Below are positions 34,391 through 45,515 of a stretch of DNA of 64,000 nucleotides, piece by piece (the stretch's first letter is position 1; every line of letters starts with the position of its first letter). The notes under the pieces are model-generated. The model did no database searches, was not told the DNA's origin, and saw only the letters and a program-made list of their open reading frames with translations. This stretch comes from Cherax quadricarinatus (Eukaryota > Arthropoda > Malacostraca > Decapoda > Parastacidae), in assembly GCF_038502225.1 (NCBI RefSeq), contig NC_091312.1, positions 27,598,190-27,662,189 of the forward strand, given 5' to 3'. A program made the translations under genes and the position numbers.

Positions 34391-35212
34391 CTATAACGAC
34401 ATTAAAACATATAAAGAAGAATGAAGATGACAGACAATTAAAAGGCCTCAATTTTTTATGACACATTTAGAAATTGGAAACAAGAGAGTATGACCAGACA
34501 TTAATACAACACTCAAATGAGCACCAAGACTTGCATCAACAGACGACATTACACTAAACTTGATATCACAGTGCAAGTATACGCGGACACAGTCCTTCGT
34601 ATTACTGGTGAAAAACACAGTTGCGGAGAGAACTTCGGTGAGACGTTTTACCGGTTAACAGGTTTTTACAGTTAATACACACAGGAATGAACAAGCAAAA
34701 TTATGCAAGCGATATCAGGTGATTGGGCAGGTCAGTGAGAGGTCACTGTGTGAGCTGAATTGCGAGATGGGAGCACTGCAAGAGATCTACCGGACCCGAA
34801 AGTATTTTTCAGGTCCCCATCAGTAATGTTAGATGCGTTAGGTTATGGGTTTGGCTAAACTGAAAGTTTCATTATAACGAGACTGTAATTTTGTGTACTA
34901 ATTAGAGGAGATTCCAGGCATCTACGCCGTATTTTGTCTTTCCTTAATAACCAGCTGGTCTTGTAAGACATCAGGTGTGCAGTCTGGTCCTTATGTACCG
35001 GGGATTACAACATTAAGTAATGCACTAACGGTATCATTGCAGTTTCAGTTTACGATGGTGCTGAGGAGGAACCGTCGTTGGTAGAAGAGACGAAATTTCT
35101 CCTTTGCCTCTTCTTTACCTCTTCTTCGTTCTCATATTTTTCCTCTTTTTTTTCCTCGTGTTCACGTTCTATTTCCTCTTTCGCCGCCACCAGCAGGTTC
35201 AACCCTGCCGTC
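34391..35212. other. Gene-free stretch
   Basis: No repeat or protein family recognised. It contains a pyrimidine-rich run at 35090-35190 leading into the CAC/CAT array. Confidence 0.4.
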
Positions 35213-36258
35213 TGTGTCACCATCACCACACCACCATCACCACACCACCATCACCACGCCACCATCACCACAATCACCACACTATCACCACACCATCACC
35301 ACACCACCATCGCCACACCACCATCACCATCACCACACAATCATCACCACCATTACCACACCATCACATTACTATCACTACACCACCATCACCGCACCAC
35401 CATCACCACACCACATCACCACACCAGCACTACCACACCATAACCACCTCCACACCACCATCACCACACCATCACACCACTATCACTACACCACCGCCAC
35501 CACACCACTATCACCACCATCACCACACCATCACACCACTATCACTACACCATCACTACACCACCATCACCACACCACCACCACCACACCATAACCATCT
35601 CCTCACCACCATCACCACACAATCACACCACCATCACCACACCATCACCCCACAACCATCACCACACCATCACCACACCACCATACCACCACACCATCAC
35701 CATCACCACACCATCGCCACACCATCCCCACACCACCACACCATCACCACACCACCATCACCACACCACCATCACCACATCATCACCACACCATCACCAT
35801 CACCACACCACCATCACCACACACCCTCACCACACCACCATCACCACATCATAACCACTACCACCACACCATCACCACACCATCACCACACAATCACCAC
35901 ACCAGCATCACCACACCACATCACCACACCACCATCACCACACCACACCATCACAATACCACCATCACCACACCACCATCACCACCGCCACACCACTATC
36001 ATCACACAACCATTACCACCATCACCACACAACCATTACCACCATCACCACACCACCTTCGCCACACCATCACCACACCATCACCATCACACCATCACCA
36101 TCACACCATCACCATTATAACCACCACACCACTACCACAACACCACCATCGCCCCACCACCATCACCACACTCTCATCACCACACCACCATCACCACACC
36201 ACCATCGCCACACCACCATCACCACACCACCATCACCACACCACCATCACTATCACCC
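35213..36258. repeat. Irregular (CACCAT/CACACCAC) satellite
   Basis: About 1 kb of cacca, catca and ccatcaccacacca phrases with no fixed long period. The 338-residue H/P/T-rich ORF (35104-36120) and its shadows simply translate the repeat. There are no domains, and G is almost absent on the plus strand. Confidence 0.9.
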
Positions 36259-36429
36259 AGGAACCATAACTATTCCCTTCCGTGATTCACCTCCTTCCCT
36301 TCTCCCTCTCCACCACCACCAACATTACAACAACCATTCCCATCACCACTCTAACCCCCCAAACCCCACCCAATAACAGCAGCCCCCCTCACCCCTTTCC
36401 TTTCCCCACTACACTACCCACACCATCAC

Positions 36430-36660
36430 CCTGTTGGGACTTTATGACCAATGGACGGCAGCCAAGAAGCAGCAGTGAAATCTGGCCACATTCAGTCCTG
36501 GCAAAGATTTGCAGTTGCTGTGTTCTGTTGTTACTGTGTTCTGTTGATTGCGTGTGTGTGATGTTGTCGTTGCCTCGTTTGTTGCTTGGTTTCTTTTTTC
36601 CTCGGTGTTTTTATTGTTCTTGTTTTTCGGCATATGTGTGTGTGTGTGTTTTATTACAAA
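36430..36660 (+). repeat. Dispersed repeat X, plus copy
   Basis: gactttatgaccaatggacg, gccaagaagcagcagtgaaa, tctggccacattcagtcctgg and gctgtgttctgttgttactg have counterparts in the same order in the reverse complement of 38655-38830. The 3' part is T-rich with a (TG)n run. Identity unknown. Confidence 0.6.
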
Positions 36661-36684
36661 GCGTGATCACACGTGTTGGTGAAT

Positions 36685-36775
36685 AGTGTAACTTGAGAGG
36701 TCCTAACCAGCTGTTCAGAGCGTGAGAAACATAAATAGTTGGTAGGATAGACCCTCTTGTTGACCACGTGGCAGA
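36685..36775 (+). repeat. Dispersed repeat, copy shared with 19595-19695
   Basis: gtgtaacttgagaggtcc, cagctgttcagagcgtgag and ttgttgaccacgtg match the earlier copy in order. Confidence 0.6.
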
Positions 36776-36814
36776 AACTGCTGACAAATATGAGTCTTAC
36801 AGACATGGAGAGTG

Positions 36815-37165
36815 TGTCATAGGGAGTGTAGGAGTCATGGGGAGTGTAGGAGTCATGTGGAGTGTAGGAGTTATTGGGAGTGTAGGGATCATAGGGAGTG
36901 TAGACACAGGGGGTGTAGGAATCAGACATAGGGAGAGTAGGAAACACATTGGGAGAGTAGGAATTACACATAGGGAGAGTAGGAATCACACATAGGGAGA
37001 GTAGGAATCACACATAGGGAGAGTAGGAAACACATAGGGAGAGTAGGAATTACACATAGGGAGAGTAGGAATCACACATAGGGAGAGTAGGAATCACACA
37101 TAGGGAGAGTAGGAATCACACATAGGGAGAGCAGGAATCACACATAGGGAGAGTAGGAGTCAGTG
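36815..37165. repeat. Tandem array, 17-bp then 22-bp units
   Basis: First, units of about 17 bp (gggagtgtaggagtcat) to about 36905, then about eleven 22-bp units (agggagagtaggaatcacac with small variants). Units follow each other directly, so this is a minisatellite with no spacers. Confidence 0.9.
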
Positions 37166-38194
37166 TAGGTGACTGAGTCCTGGTATAGCGTTTCCCCCAT
37201 GAATACAATAGGCTTGAAGAGCCTTCATCAGTGGCTGTTGTGTTTACAGCTGCACTTCTGATATGAACATTTTTGCGAATAGAAACAAAAGAGTAGTAGG
37301 GCGGAAAGCTCTCGGCTCTTCAGGTAAAAGAAATAGAGCCTGAGCTTGGGCCAGGAGGTAAAGCCGGGGGCCAGGAGGTAGAGCCTGGGGAAGCTCCGTC
37401 TCCTTGTGAGCGAAGCTTGGTTCAGACAGAGCGTTAGGTCCTTCTTTCACTGACTTGCCCAGACTCGCACCTCGCCAAACTCATTTAACTGTCCTCAAAA
37501 TTTTCCTTATTTGCATCAATAATATTAATGGTTAAAATCGTAACCATGCTTTTTTGAAGAGGTGGACCGGTAAGCCAGCGGGAGGCCTCGGTCAGATGAC
37601 CAAAAGCTCCGGCTGTGGGTCATCATATAACTTAAGACCCTCGTCAGGAAACACTTGTCATCCTTATTTGGAAATTCTTACTTAAAAACAAAGAAGGAAC
37701 AGAGTAATATATTTTTTTTCTGAGCATCTCCCTTTTTTTTTATTGTAGCTTGGAATCGGAAGAGAAAAAAAGAGAAAAATCGATGGTTGGCAGGCTTAAA
37801 TTACCCTTTATTTTGGGCACTTACAACTAACTCAGAAATTGCAAATGGAAAGTACGCAACATTTCGATACATCCTGGAACATCATCAAGTTCCAAACTGA
37901 CAATGGCCCAGGACGGACCGAAACGTCGTCTAGGGGGACGGAGGGGAGGGGGTTGTGACCTGTTCTACCCATGGTGATAAGAACTTTTCATTTCTTTCGG
38001 ATAATTTTCAGCACTTAAAAATTAAATTGACGACACCGGTGGCAATAACTCACTTTGACTTTTTTGGGGGGATTATCCTAAATAATTTAATCGTATGTTT
38101 ACTATGTATGATAATTGTACTTCTGTGCGCCTGTACCTTTCTAACCCAACTTAACTCCAATTGATTTCGGTCAGCAGCCGAAAATGGGAGCAAT
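37166..38194. other. Gene-free stretch with short dispersed repeat scraps
   Basis: 37880-37935 carries ggacggaccgaaacgtcgtc, related to 38200-38262 (reverse) and 52490-52515. 37560-37640 (ggtggaccggtaagccagcg) resembles, from memory, a common decapod repeat. The remainder is unassigned. Confidence 0.4.
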
Positions 38195-38262
38195 AGACAT
38201 ATAACATAGGAAAGTGGAGCTGACGACGACGTTTCGGTCCGACTTGGACCATTGACATGATT
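38195..38262 (-). repeat. Dispersed repeat with GGACCGAAACGTCGTC core
   Basis: acgacgacgtttcggtccga and cttggaccattgacatga form the reverse of the 37880-37935 phrase (ccaggacggaccgaaacgtc). A third, weaker copy is at 52483-52520. Confidence 0.55.
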
Positions 38263-38389
38263 ATGCTGGGAACCACTGCTCTAACCTTTCTTTCTATCCT
38301 CTTACTAAAATATCTTATGAGGACATTTCTTACAGTAATGTCCTCATTAGAAGAGGTCTGTAGAGGCAATCCGTTCTAGCGTGTAGATT

Positions 38390-38650
38390 TGAATGTTTCC
38401 TGGAGAACCTTCACTGTACATTCTCCACTTCGTCAATTTTTGCCTGCTTTGCAAGGCAAAGAACGAGTTGAAGTGTATCATCATTGGATTGGCATCTCTT
38501 GTTTTGAAGTTTCTAGTTATCCAGTCTATAATTTTCCTTTCGACAGTGACAATAACACTGTTGTGGGCGTCGAATATGAAATCTTCTGACGTTATCACTT
38601 CTAACTCTCTACTTTTAACATTAAACTTCCTCTCTGTCGAGAGCCACCAA
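38390..38650 (-). mobile_element. CR1/L2-like LINE fragment, copy J
   Basis: The minus-strand frame (38826-38347) includes ERKFNVKSRELEVITSEDFI and ITRNFKTRDANPMMIHFNS, the RT-downstream region of this LINE. Both ends are lost; the upstream part of the ORF belongs to dispersed repeat X. Confidence 0.7.
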
Positions 38651-38654
38651 GTGT

Positions 38655-38830
38655 GAACACGCCGGAGAAGAGGAAAAACAAACACTGAAAGCAGCAAGAA
38701 AGACGAGAGTAACACTGCAACGAAAAGAATAAAAACAAGAATGACAACACAGCAGCCATCAACCTTCACCAGTACTGAGTGTTGCCAGACTTTACTGCTT
38801 CTTGATGACTCCTGTTCATTGATCATAATC
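38655..38830 (-). repeat. Dispersed repeat X, minus copy
   Basis: The reverse complement contains ttatgatcaatgaacaggag, tcatcaagaagcagtaaagt and gctgctgtgttgtcattctt, parallel to 36440-36540. Confidence 0.6.
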
Positions 38831-39075
38831 CCCCACCAAGGTGTTTTTATTTGATCAAAATTTGATTCACCACATTTTGTGGCTACCCTGATTTATGAGA
38901 CGTTTTACAAGGTTAAAGGACGAAGTAACTATGTTTACCTAACACTTCCATCACGCAAGATGGCTTACCTGCCATTCTCCATCACACATAATTGTGCTGT
39001 ACTTGAAGTAATGAATTATGCCAGCCTAAGCAAGGAAGATTTTCAATAAGACAGTGACGATACACACACACGCAC

Positions 39076-39137
<62 letters not shown>

Positions 39138-39854
39138 GAGCTCTTTTACAACGTAAAACTTCCACCGTCTCTAAATTAACCACGATAATGATGTCAAGAG
39201 ACTTGAATGCGCCTTAAAACAAAAATGTTTCTGCTAAATTATATTTTACTATTTCGAAATTGGCTGCGATTTTTGCAAGTGAAACACAGAAATATACGTG
39301 AAAGAAAGAAAGCATTTTATATCAATCTTTACGAGGGAAGAAATACAGGAGACTCATGAAGCAAATATAATTTACGAAAAACGAATAGAAGAAATATGAT
39401 TATATTACTTGTAGCTAGGAATAAAGTCAATAAGTAAATGTATACTTTGAAGCCAGTAACGTCTCGGGGGAGCTGAGGAAATATTCGCCAGTGGGTTTTA
39501 AAAATACAAGAAGCAGCTTAATATTCTCTTAATATTCCGCCGGACCAGAATTATTCACAAATACGCTACGCTTTGCAAGTAAAATTTGTGAACTGTACTA
39601 AGCACTCTATTGTGACTGTATTCCGTTAGATTTATTTATGGTGAGTTTTATATAGTGCCATTTTTTTTATGAAAGGAAATAGCTAACTAATTGATTTAAC
39701 AAGAAATTTGGAAAAATTATTGGAAGCAATGATTGAAAGTGAAAATAATACTCACCTCAAGGGGGAAAAGACGCTATTAAAATTTTAACATCTGTCCAAA
39801 CACAAGGACGATAATGTCTCTTTCAAATATACTTGAAAAATTACCACATTATCC

Positions 39855-39857
<3 letters not shown>
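38831..39857. other. Gene-free stretch containing (TA)n at 39079-39133
   Basis: AT-rich sequence with one 55-bp (TA)n tract. No coding or element signal recognised. Confidence 0.5.

Positions 39858-39946
<89 letters not shown>
39858..39946. repeat. (TA)n microsatellite
   Basis: About 88 bp of pure (TA)n abutting a dispersed repeat on the right. Confidence 0.97.
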
Positions 39947-39947
<1 letters not shown>

Positions 39948-40160
39948 ATGGGAAAGTGTAACAGAATTCTTCCTCCGTAAGCCATGCGTGTCATAAGAGG
40001 CGACTAAAATGCCGGGAGCAAGAGTCTAGCAACCCCTTCTCCTGTATTCATTAATAAATTTAGAAAGAGAAACTTTCGCTTTTCATTTTGGGCCACCCAA
40101 ATCCTAATGAACTGAGGCCCGTAATGGTAGCAGGACCATCGATGCGACCACCCAGCCACT
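39947..40160 (+). repeat. Dispersed repeat beginning at the (TA)n edge
   Basis: Starts ccatgggaaagtgtaacaga, then cctccgtaagccatgcgtgt, aagaggcgactaaaatgccg and aaagagaaactttcgctttt. I recall this unit as a very common decapod repeat, often next to a (TA)n tract. Family unassigned. Confidence 0.5.
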
Positions 40161-40579
40161 GAGTTTACAATAGGACGAATCTCACAAAGAGCCCTTCCGT
40201 GAAAGTAGAGAGAAGCCGGGGGGGGGAGGGTAGGGGGAGACATGATGGAACTGAGCAAGTGGATACAAGAATTTAATAAAGGGAATGCCAATAGGCTTTC
40301 GATAATATAAATCCAATATAGGCGTCGAAACAATGAATTCAAACTAAAAAAGTTTAAATTGAAAAAAAAAAAACTTCTACACTGGTCTCGAAATAGTGAC
40401 CCCAATTGTGTGTAACAAGTTACAACACGTCAGGGGACGGATCGCTCCTATGAAAATTACTTCAGTGTAAAATGAATAACAAAAATATAATAAAAATTAA
40501 GTAAAATTTAAAGAATGAAAAAATTCAGGGATATTAATACATTTAAATGTAACAAAAACAAAGCAGAGACATGTAAATA

Positions 40580-40670
40580 ATCTACCTGGAGGTCGTCTAC
40601 CTAGAGGTCGTCTACCTGGAAGTCGCTGCTGGGACCAACGCCCCCGCTACCCGGTCCTCGACCAGGCGTA
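40580..40670 (-). mobile_element. 3' tip of the CR1/L2-like LINE
   Basis: Three tandem copies of a 12-bp phrase (ctacctggaggt variants), then ccaacgcccccgctacccgg. Only about 90 bp remain, the shortest truncated copy in the window. Confidence 0.7.
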
Positions 40671-41689
40671 GCTATTAAAAAAATATGTAAAAAGTAAGTT
40701 CATGTAGCTGGTCTCTGAGAGTAGCTTACTACAGGAGACAGCACAACGACGTTCATTCCACCGTACGATAGTGCTCATGGGAAGGTGACACTCACTACAT
40801 ATAGTGTTGGAACTCCGGGATGGCTCACGTTCTCACATATATCAATTAGTAATGGCATCAATCCAGCAGAAAGATGATAAAAAGTGAGTCTTCAGAAATG
40901 GTTGAGTGAATATAGTAGTCGGCTGAATCTTTACAGTCACCATCACTCCATACATAAATTGTCAGTCATTTTTTCCAGCTCCGACATACAAGCGTCCACT
41001 AGTTTGAGCAGAACAACGCTAGGACGGACAGAAAAAACAAAACAAAGAGGTTACCAGACTGTCAAATAACGAACTCTCAGTCACTGAAGGTGAAATGAAA
41101 AAAAATGCGATGTTACTCTGTATTTTTACCTTAAAGTCATTAATAGTAATCAGAAAATCCTTATAAACTAAGTCTACTCTAAAATAAATCAAAGTAGCAG
41201 TTCACTGCTAAGTTACCTTACTTTGTCAGGAGAAAAGTTGAGGGTGAAATGACTGACCTCACTCAAGACAAACATCAGGTAATTGTGATACTAACAGGAA
41301 GTGACAAAATAATCAATACCAAGGGATCCAGGAGACGCCTGCAACTATAAACACAGCCAACAGATGGCGCTAGCCACGCTCACTCAGTGCCTGGCAATTA
41401 ATGTCAAAGCTGCTGGGAATTTCCTGAAGACTGAAAAAAAAAATACTTAATGATATTTATATGCTTTATCCTCACAGGTATCATAACGTAAATACAATGG
41501 AAAGTTTCAAACATACGTTGATCAAACGTAGGCTGAGCTAATGAAGAAGGAACTGGATGAATAAGCTGATATATACAAAACATAAAATTGACAAATAATC
41601 TAGGAAATATCAAGCAAACTCTGAAAAAAATAAAAAATTTTTCAAGTCAAAAAGTTACCTCACAGTTTCTTCCCTTCCTGGGCCATTAT
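40671..41689. other. Gene-free stretch
   Basis: AT-rich. ORFs of 60-70 residues without family signatures. Nothing recognised. Confidence 0.4.
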
Positions 41690-42130
41690 CAGGAAGGTTG
41701 ACCTTCGTGGACCATACTGAAGAAGCTTGTGACCTTGGAACATAATCAAGAAATTTCTGATCTTCCTGAACTATTATCAACAAAAAGTTTCTAACCTTTC
41801 TGGATTATCATCAAGAAATTTCTGACTTCTGAGGACTTTTATCAAGATATGACCTTCCTGGACCATTATCAAAAAGTTTCTGATATTCTTGGACCATTAC
41901 CAAGAAGTTTCTGGTCTTCTTAGACTATTACCTAAAAGGTTCTGATCTTCTTGGACCATTACCAAGAAGATTCCGATCTCCTTAAACCATTACCAAGAAG
42001 TTTCTGATCTTCTTGTACCACTGCCAAGAAGTTTCTGATCTTCTTAGACCATAACCCAAAAGTTTCTGATCTTCTTGAACCATTACCAAGAAGTGTCTGA
42101 TCTTGGACCAATACCAAGAAGTTTCTGACC
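41690..42130. repeat. Degenerate minisatellite of about 31-36 bp
   Basis: Units of the type aagaagtttctgatcttctt plus ggaccattacc repeat about a dozen times with many substitutions. The ORFs are periodic artefacts. Confidence 0.8.
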
Positions 42131-42174
42131 ATTGTGGATCATTATAAGTCAAAAATTTACTGCACACGAGACAA

Positions 42175-42290
42175 TAGGGGGTCAGGTTATTCATCCAAGG
42201 AATTGGAGCTACGCTCCCTTTGGCTCTGATTCCCTCACTCCCACTTTCAGGGCACTGACGCTCTCTCCCCCCCTCCCCCAGACAGAGTGA
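42175..42290 (+). mobile_element. Very diverged SINE-like retroposon fragment
   Basis: ggttattcatccaaggaatt, ggagctacgctccc and ctctgattccctcac resemble the centre of the element at 1433-1596. The 3' half is lost. Confidence 0.3.
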
Positions 42291-42479
42291 GCAGAATTAT
42301 GGACAGAGTTGCTGGTGCCATCAACGCTGTAGAACCCAGTGGAAAAAAAATCGAGAAAGAGAATATTCTCTGTGAGAAATATAGCGATTTGTTCCATTTT
42401 ACTAAACTCTCTAAATTTGCCATCAAAGAGGCGGAAAAAAAATGTTGTTTTATTAAATCTTTACTACTGGAGAGATGAG

Positions 42480-43430
42480 AAAGTGAGAGAGTGAAGGGTT
42501 AGCAGGGGCAGGGAGGAAGAGAGGGACAGGGTGGAGGGTACTGGGCGAGGGAGAGACAGGGTGGATGGTGATGAGTGAGGGAGAGACAGGGTGGATGGTG
42601 ATGAGTGAGGGAGAGGCAGGGTGGATGGCGATGAGTGAAGGAGAGACAGGGTGGATGGTGATGAGTGAGGGAGAGACAGGGTGGATGGTGATGAGTGAGG
42701 GAGAGACAGGGTGGATGGTACTGGGCGAGGGAAAGACAGGGTGGATGGTGATGAGTGAGGGAGAGACAGGGTGGATGGTGATGAGTGAGGGAGAGGCAGG
42801 GTGGATGGCGATGAGTGAAGGAGAGACAGGGTGGATGGTGATGAGTGAGGGAGAGACAGGGTGGATGGTGATGAGTGAGGGAGAGACAGGGTGGATGGTG
42901 ATGAGTGAGGGAGAGACAGGGTGGATGGTGATGAGTGACGGAGAGACAGGGTGGATGGTGATGAGTGAAGGAGAGACAGGGTGGATGGTGATGAGTGAAG
43001 GAGAGACAGGGTGGATGGTGATGAGTGAAGGAGAGACAGGGTGGATGGTGATGAGTGAAGGAGAGACAGGGTGGATGGTGATGAGTGAAGGAGAGACAGG
43101 GTGGATGGTGATGAGTGAAGGAGAGACAGGGTGGATGGTGATGAGTGAAGGAGAGACAGGGTGGATGGTGATGAGTGAAGGAGAGACAGGGTGGATGGTG
43201 ATGAGTGAAGGAGAGACAGGGTGGATGGTGATGAGTGAAGGAGAGACAGGGTGGATGGTGATGAGTGAAGGAGAGACAGGGTGGATGGTGATGAGTGAAG
43301 GAGAGACAGGGTGGATGGTGATGAGTGAGGGAGAGACAGGGTGGATGGTGATGAGTGAGGGAGAGACAGGGTGGATGGTGATGAGTGAAGGAGAGACAGG
43401 GTGGATGGTGATGAGTGAAGGAGAAGGAGG
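42480..43430. repeat. 30-bp minisatellite with 180-bp higher-order block
   Basis: About 30 copies of a 30-bp unit containing gagagacagggtggatggtg and atgagtga. Because 30 is divisible by three, both strands are open: 299 codons plus, 342 codons minus. Neither has a domain. At the left end, variant units (tactgggcgagg at about 42539 and 42719; gagaggcaggg with ggcgatg at about 42610 and 42790) recur with a 180-bp period. Confidence 0.9.
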
Positions 43431-43544
43431 AAAATTGGTCCTAATGACGAATTTTGATGTATGACAAGACTGGTGCATCAACAGTAAGCTGCCACCTTAC
43501 TGTATCACTGAGCACAAGTTAGCTGTGTTACCCTGTCCCACTTC

Positions 43545-45515
43545 ATCAAAAATCTAGTTATGTATCCCATCACACTTCATCACAAAGCTAGTTATGTATC
43601 CCATCACACTTCATCACAAAGCTAGCTATGTATCCCATCACACTTCATCACAAAGCTAGCAATGTATCCCATCACACTTCATCACAAAGCTAGTTATGTA
43701 TCCCATCACACTTCATCACAAAGCTAGTTATGTATCCCATCACACTTCATCACAAAGCTAGCTATGTATCCCATCACACTTCATCACAAAGCTAGCAATG
43801 TATCCCATCACACTTCATCACAAAGCTAGCTATGTATCCCATCACACTTCATTACAAAGCTACCTATGTATCCCATCACACTTCATCACAAAATCTACCT
43901 ATGTATCCCATCACACTTCATCACAAAAGCTAACTATGTGTCCCATCACACTCCATCACAAAGCTAACTATGTATCCCATCACACTTCATCACAAAACTA
44001 CCTATGTATCCCATCACACTTCATCACAAAAGCTACCTATGTATCTCATCACACTTCATCACAAAAGCTAACTATGTGTCCCATCACACTCCATCACAAA
44101 GCTAACTATGTATCCCATCACACTCCATCACAAAGCTAACTATGTATCCCATCACACTCCATCACAAAGCTAACTATGTATCCCATCACACTCCATCACA
44201 AAGCTAACTATGTATCCCATCACACTCCATCACAAAGCTAACTATGTATCCCATCACACTCCATCACAAAGCTAACTATGTATCCCATCACACTCCATCA
44301 CAAAGCTAATTATGTATCCCATCACACTTCATCACAAAGCTAACTATGTATCCCACCACACTCAATCACAAAGCTAACTATGTATCCCATCACACTCCAT
44401 CACAAAGCTAACTATGTATCCCATCACACTCCATCACAAAGCTAACTATGTATCCCATCACACTCCATCACAAAGCTAACTATGTATCCCATCACACTCC
44501 ATCACAAAGCTAACTATGTATCCCATCACACTCCATCACAAAGCTAACTATGTATCCCATCACACTCCATCACAAAGCTAATTATGTATCCCATCACACT
44601 TCATCACAAAAGCTAACTATGTATCCCATCACACTTCATCACAAAGCTAACTATGTATCCCATCACACTCCATCACAAAGCTAACTAAGAATCCCATCAC
44701 ACTTCATCACAAAAGTTAACTATGTATCCCATCACACTCCATCACAAAGCTAACTATGTATCCCATCACACTTCATCACAAAAGCTAACTATGTATCTCA
44801 TCACACTCCATCACAAAGCTAACTATGTATCCCATCGCACTTCATCACAACGCTAACTATGTATCCCATCACACTCCATCACAAAGCTAACTATGTATCC
44901 CATCACACTCCATCACAAAGCTAACTATGTATCCCATCACACTCCATCACAAAGCTAACTATGTATCCCATCACACTTCATCACAAAGCTAACTATGTAT
45001 CCCATCGCACTTCATCACAAAAGCTAACTATGTATCCCATCACACTCCATCACAAAGCTATGTATCCCATCACACTCCATCACAAAGCTAACTATGTATC
45101 CCATCACACTCCATCACAAAGCTATGTATCCCATCACACTCCATCACAAAGCTAGCTATGTATCCCATCACACTTCATCACAAAGCTAACTATGTATCCC
45201 ATCACACTTCATCACAAAAGCTAACTATGTATCCCATCACACTCCATCACAAAGCTATGTATCCCATCACACTTCATCACAAAGCTAACTATGTATCCCA
45301 TCACACTTCATCACAAAGCTAACTATGTATCCCATCACACTCCATCACAAAGCTAACTATGTATCCCATCACACTCCATCACAAAGCTATCTATGTATCC
45401 CATCACACTTCATCACAAAGCTATGTATCCCATCACACTCCATCACAAAGCTAACTATGTATCCCATCACACTCCATCACAAAGCTAACTATGTATCCCA
45501 TCACACTTCATCAAA
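43545..45515. repeat. 34-bp satellite, about 57 units
   Basis: Unit: gctaactatgtatcccatca then cactccatcacaaa, 34 bp. Variants include ttcat for tccat, an extra A (35 bp), and a 4-bp shorter unit (gctatgtatccc) clustered at 45055-45430. The ORFs (YVSHHTPSQS-type) are translated repeat. Confidence 0.93.

Noticed and set aside
35104..36120. 338-residue H/P/T-rich ORF
   Set aside because: It is translated (CACCAT)-type satellite. Overlapping frames are equally open, and there is no domain or start context.
36815..37165. Regular direct repeats that could suggest a CRISPR array
   Set aside because: The 22-bp units abut each other with no unique spacers, and the surroundings are clearly eukaryotic. 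The same applies to 744-1023 and 43545-45515.
42453..43481. 342-residue minus and 299-residue plus ORFs of a repeated decapeptide
   Set aside because: A 30-bp repeat without stops opens both strands automatically. No signal peptide, flanking unique coding sequence or domain is seen.
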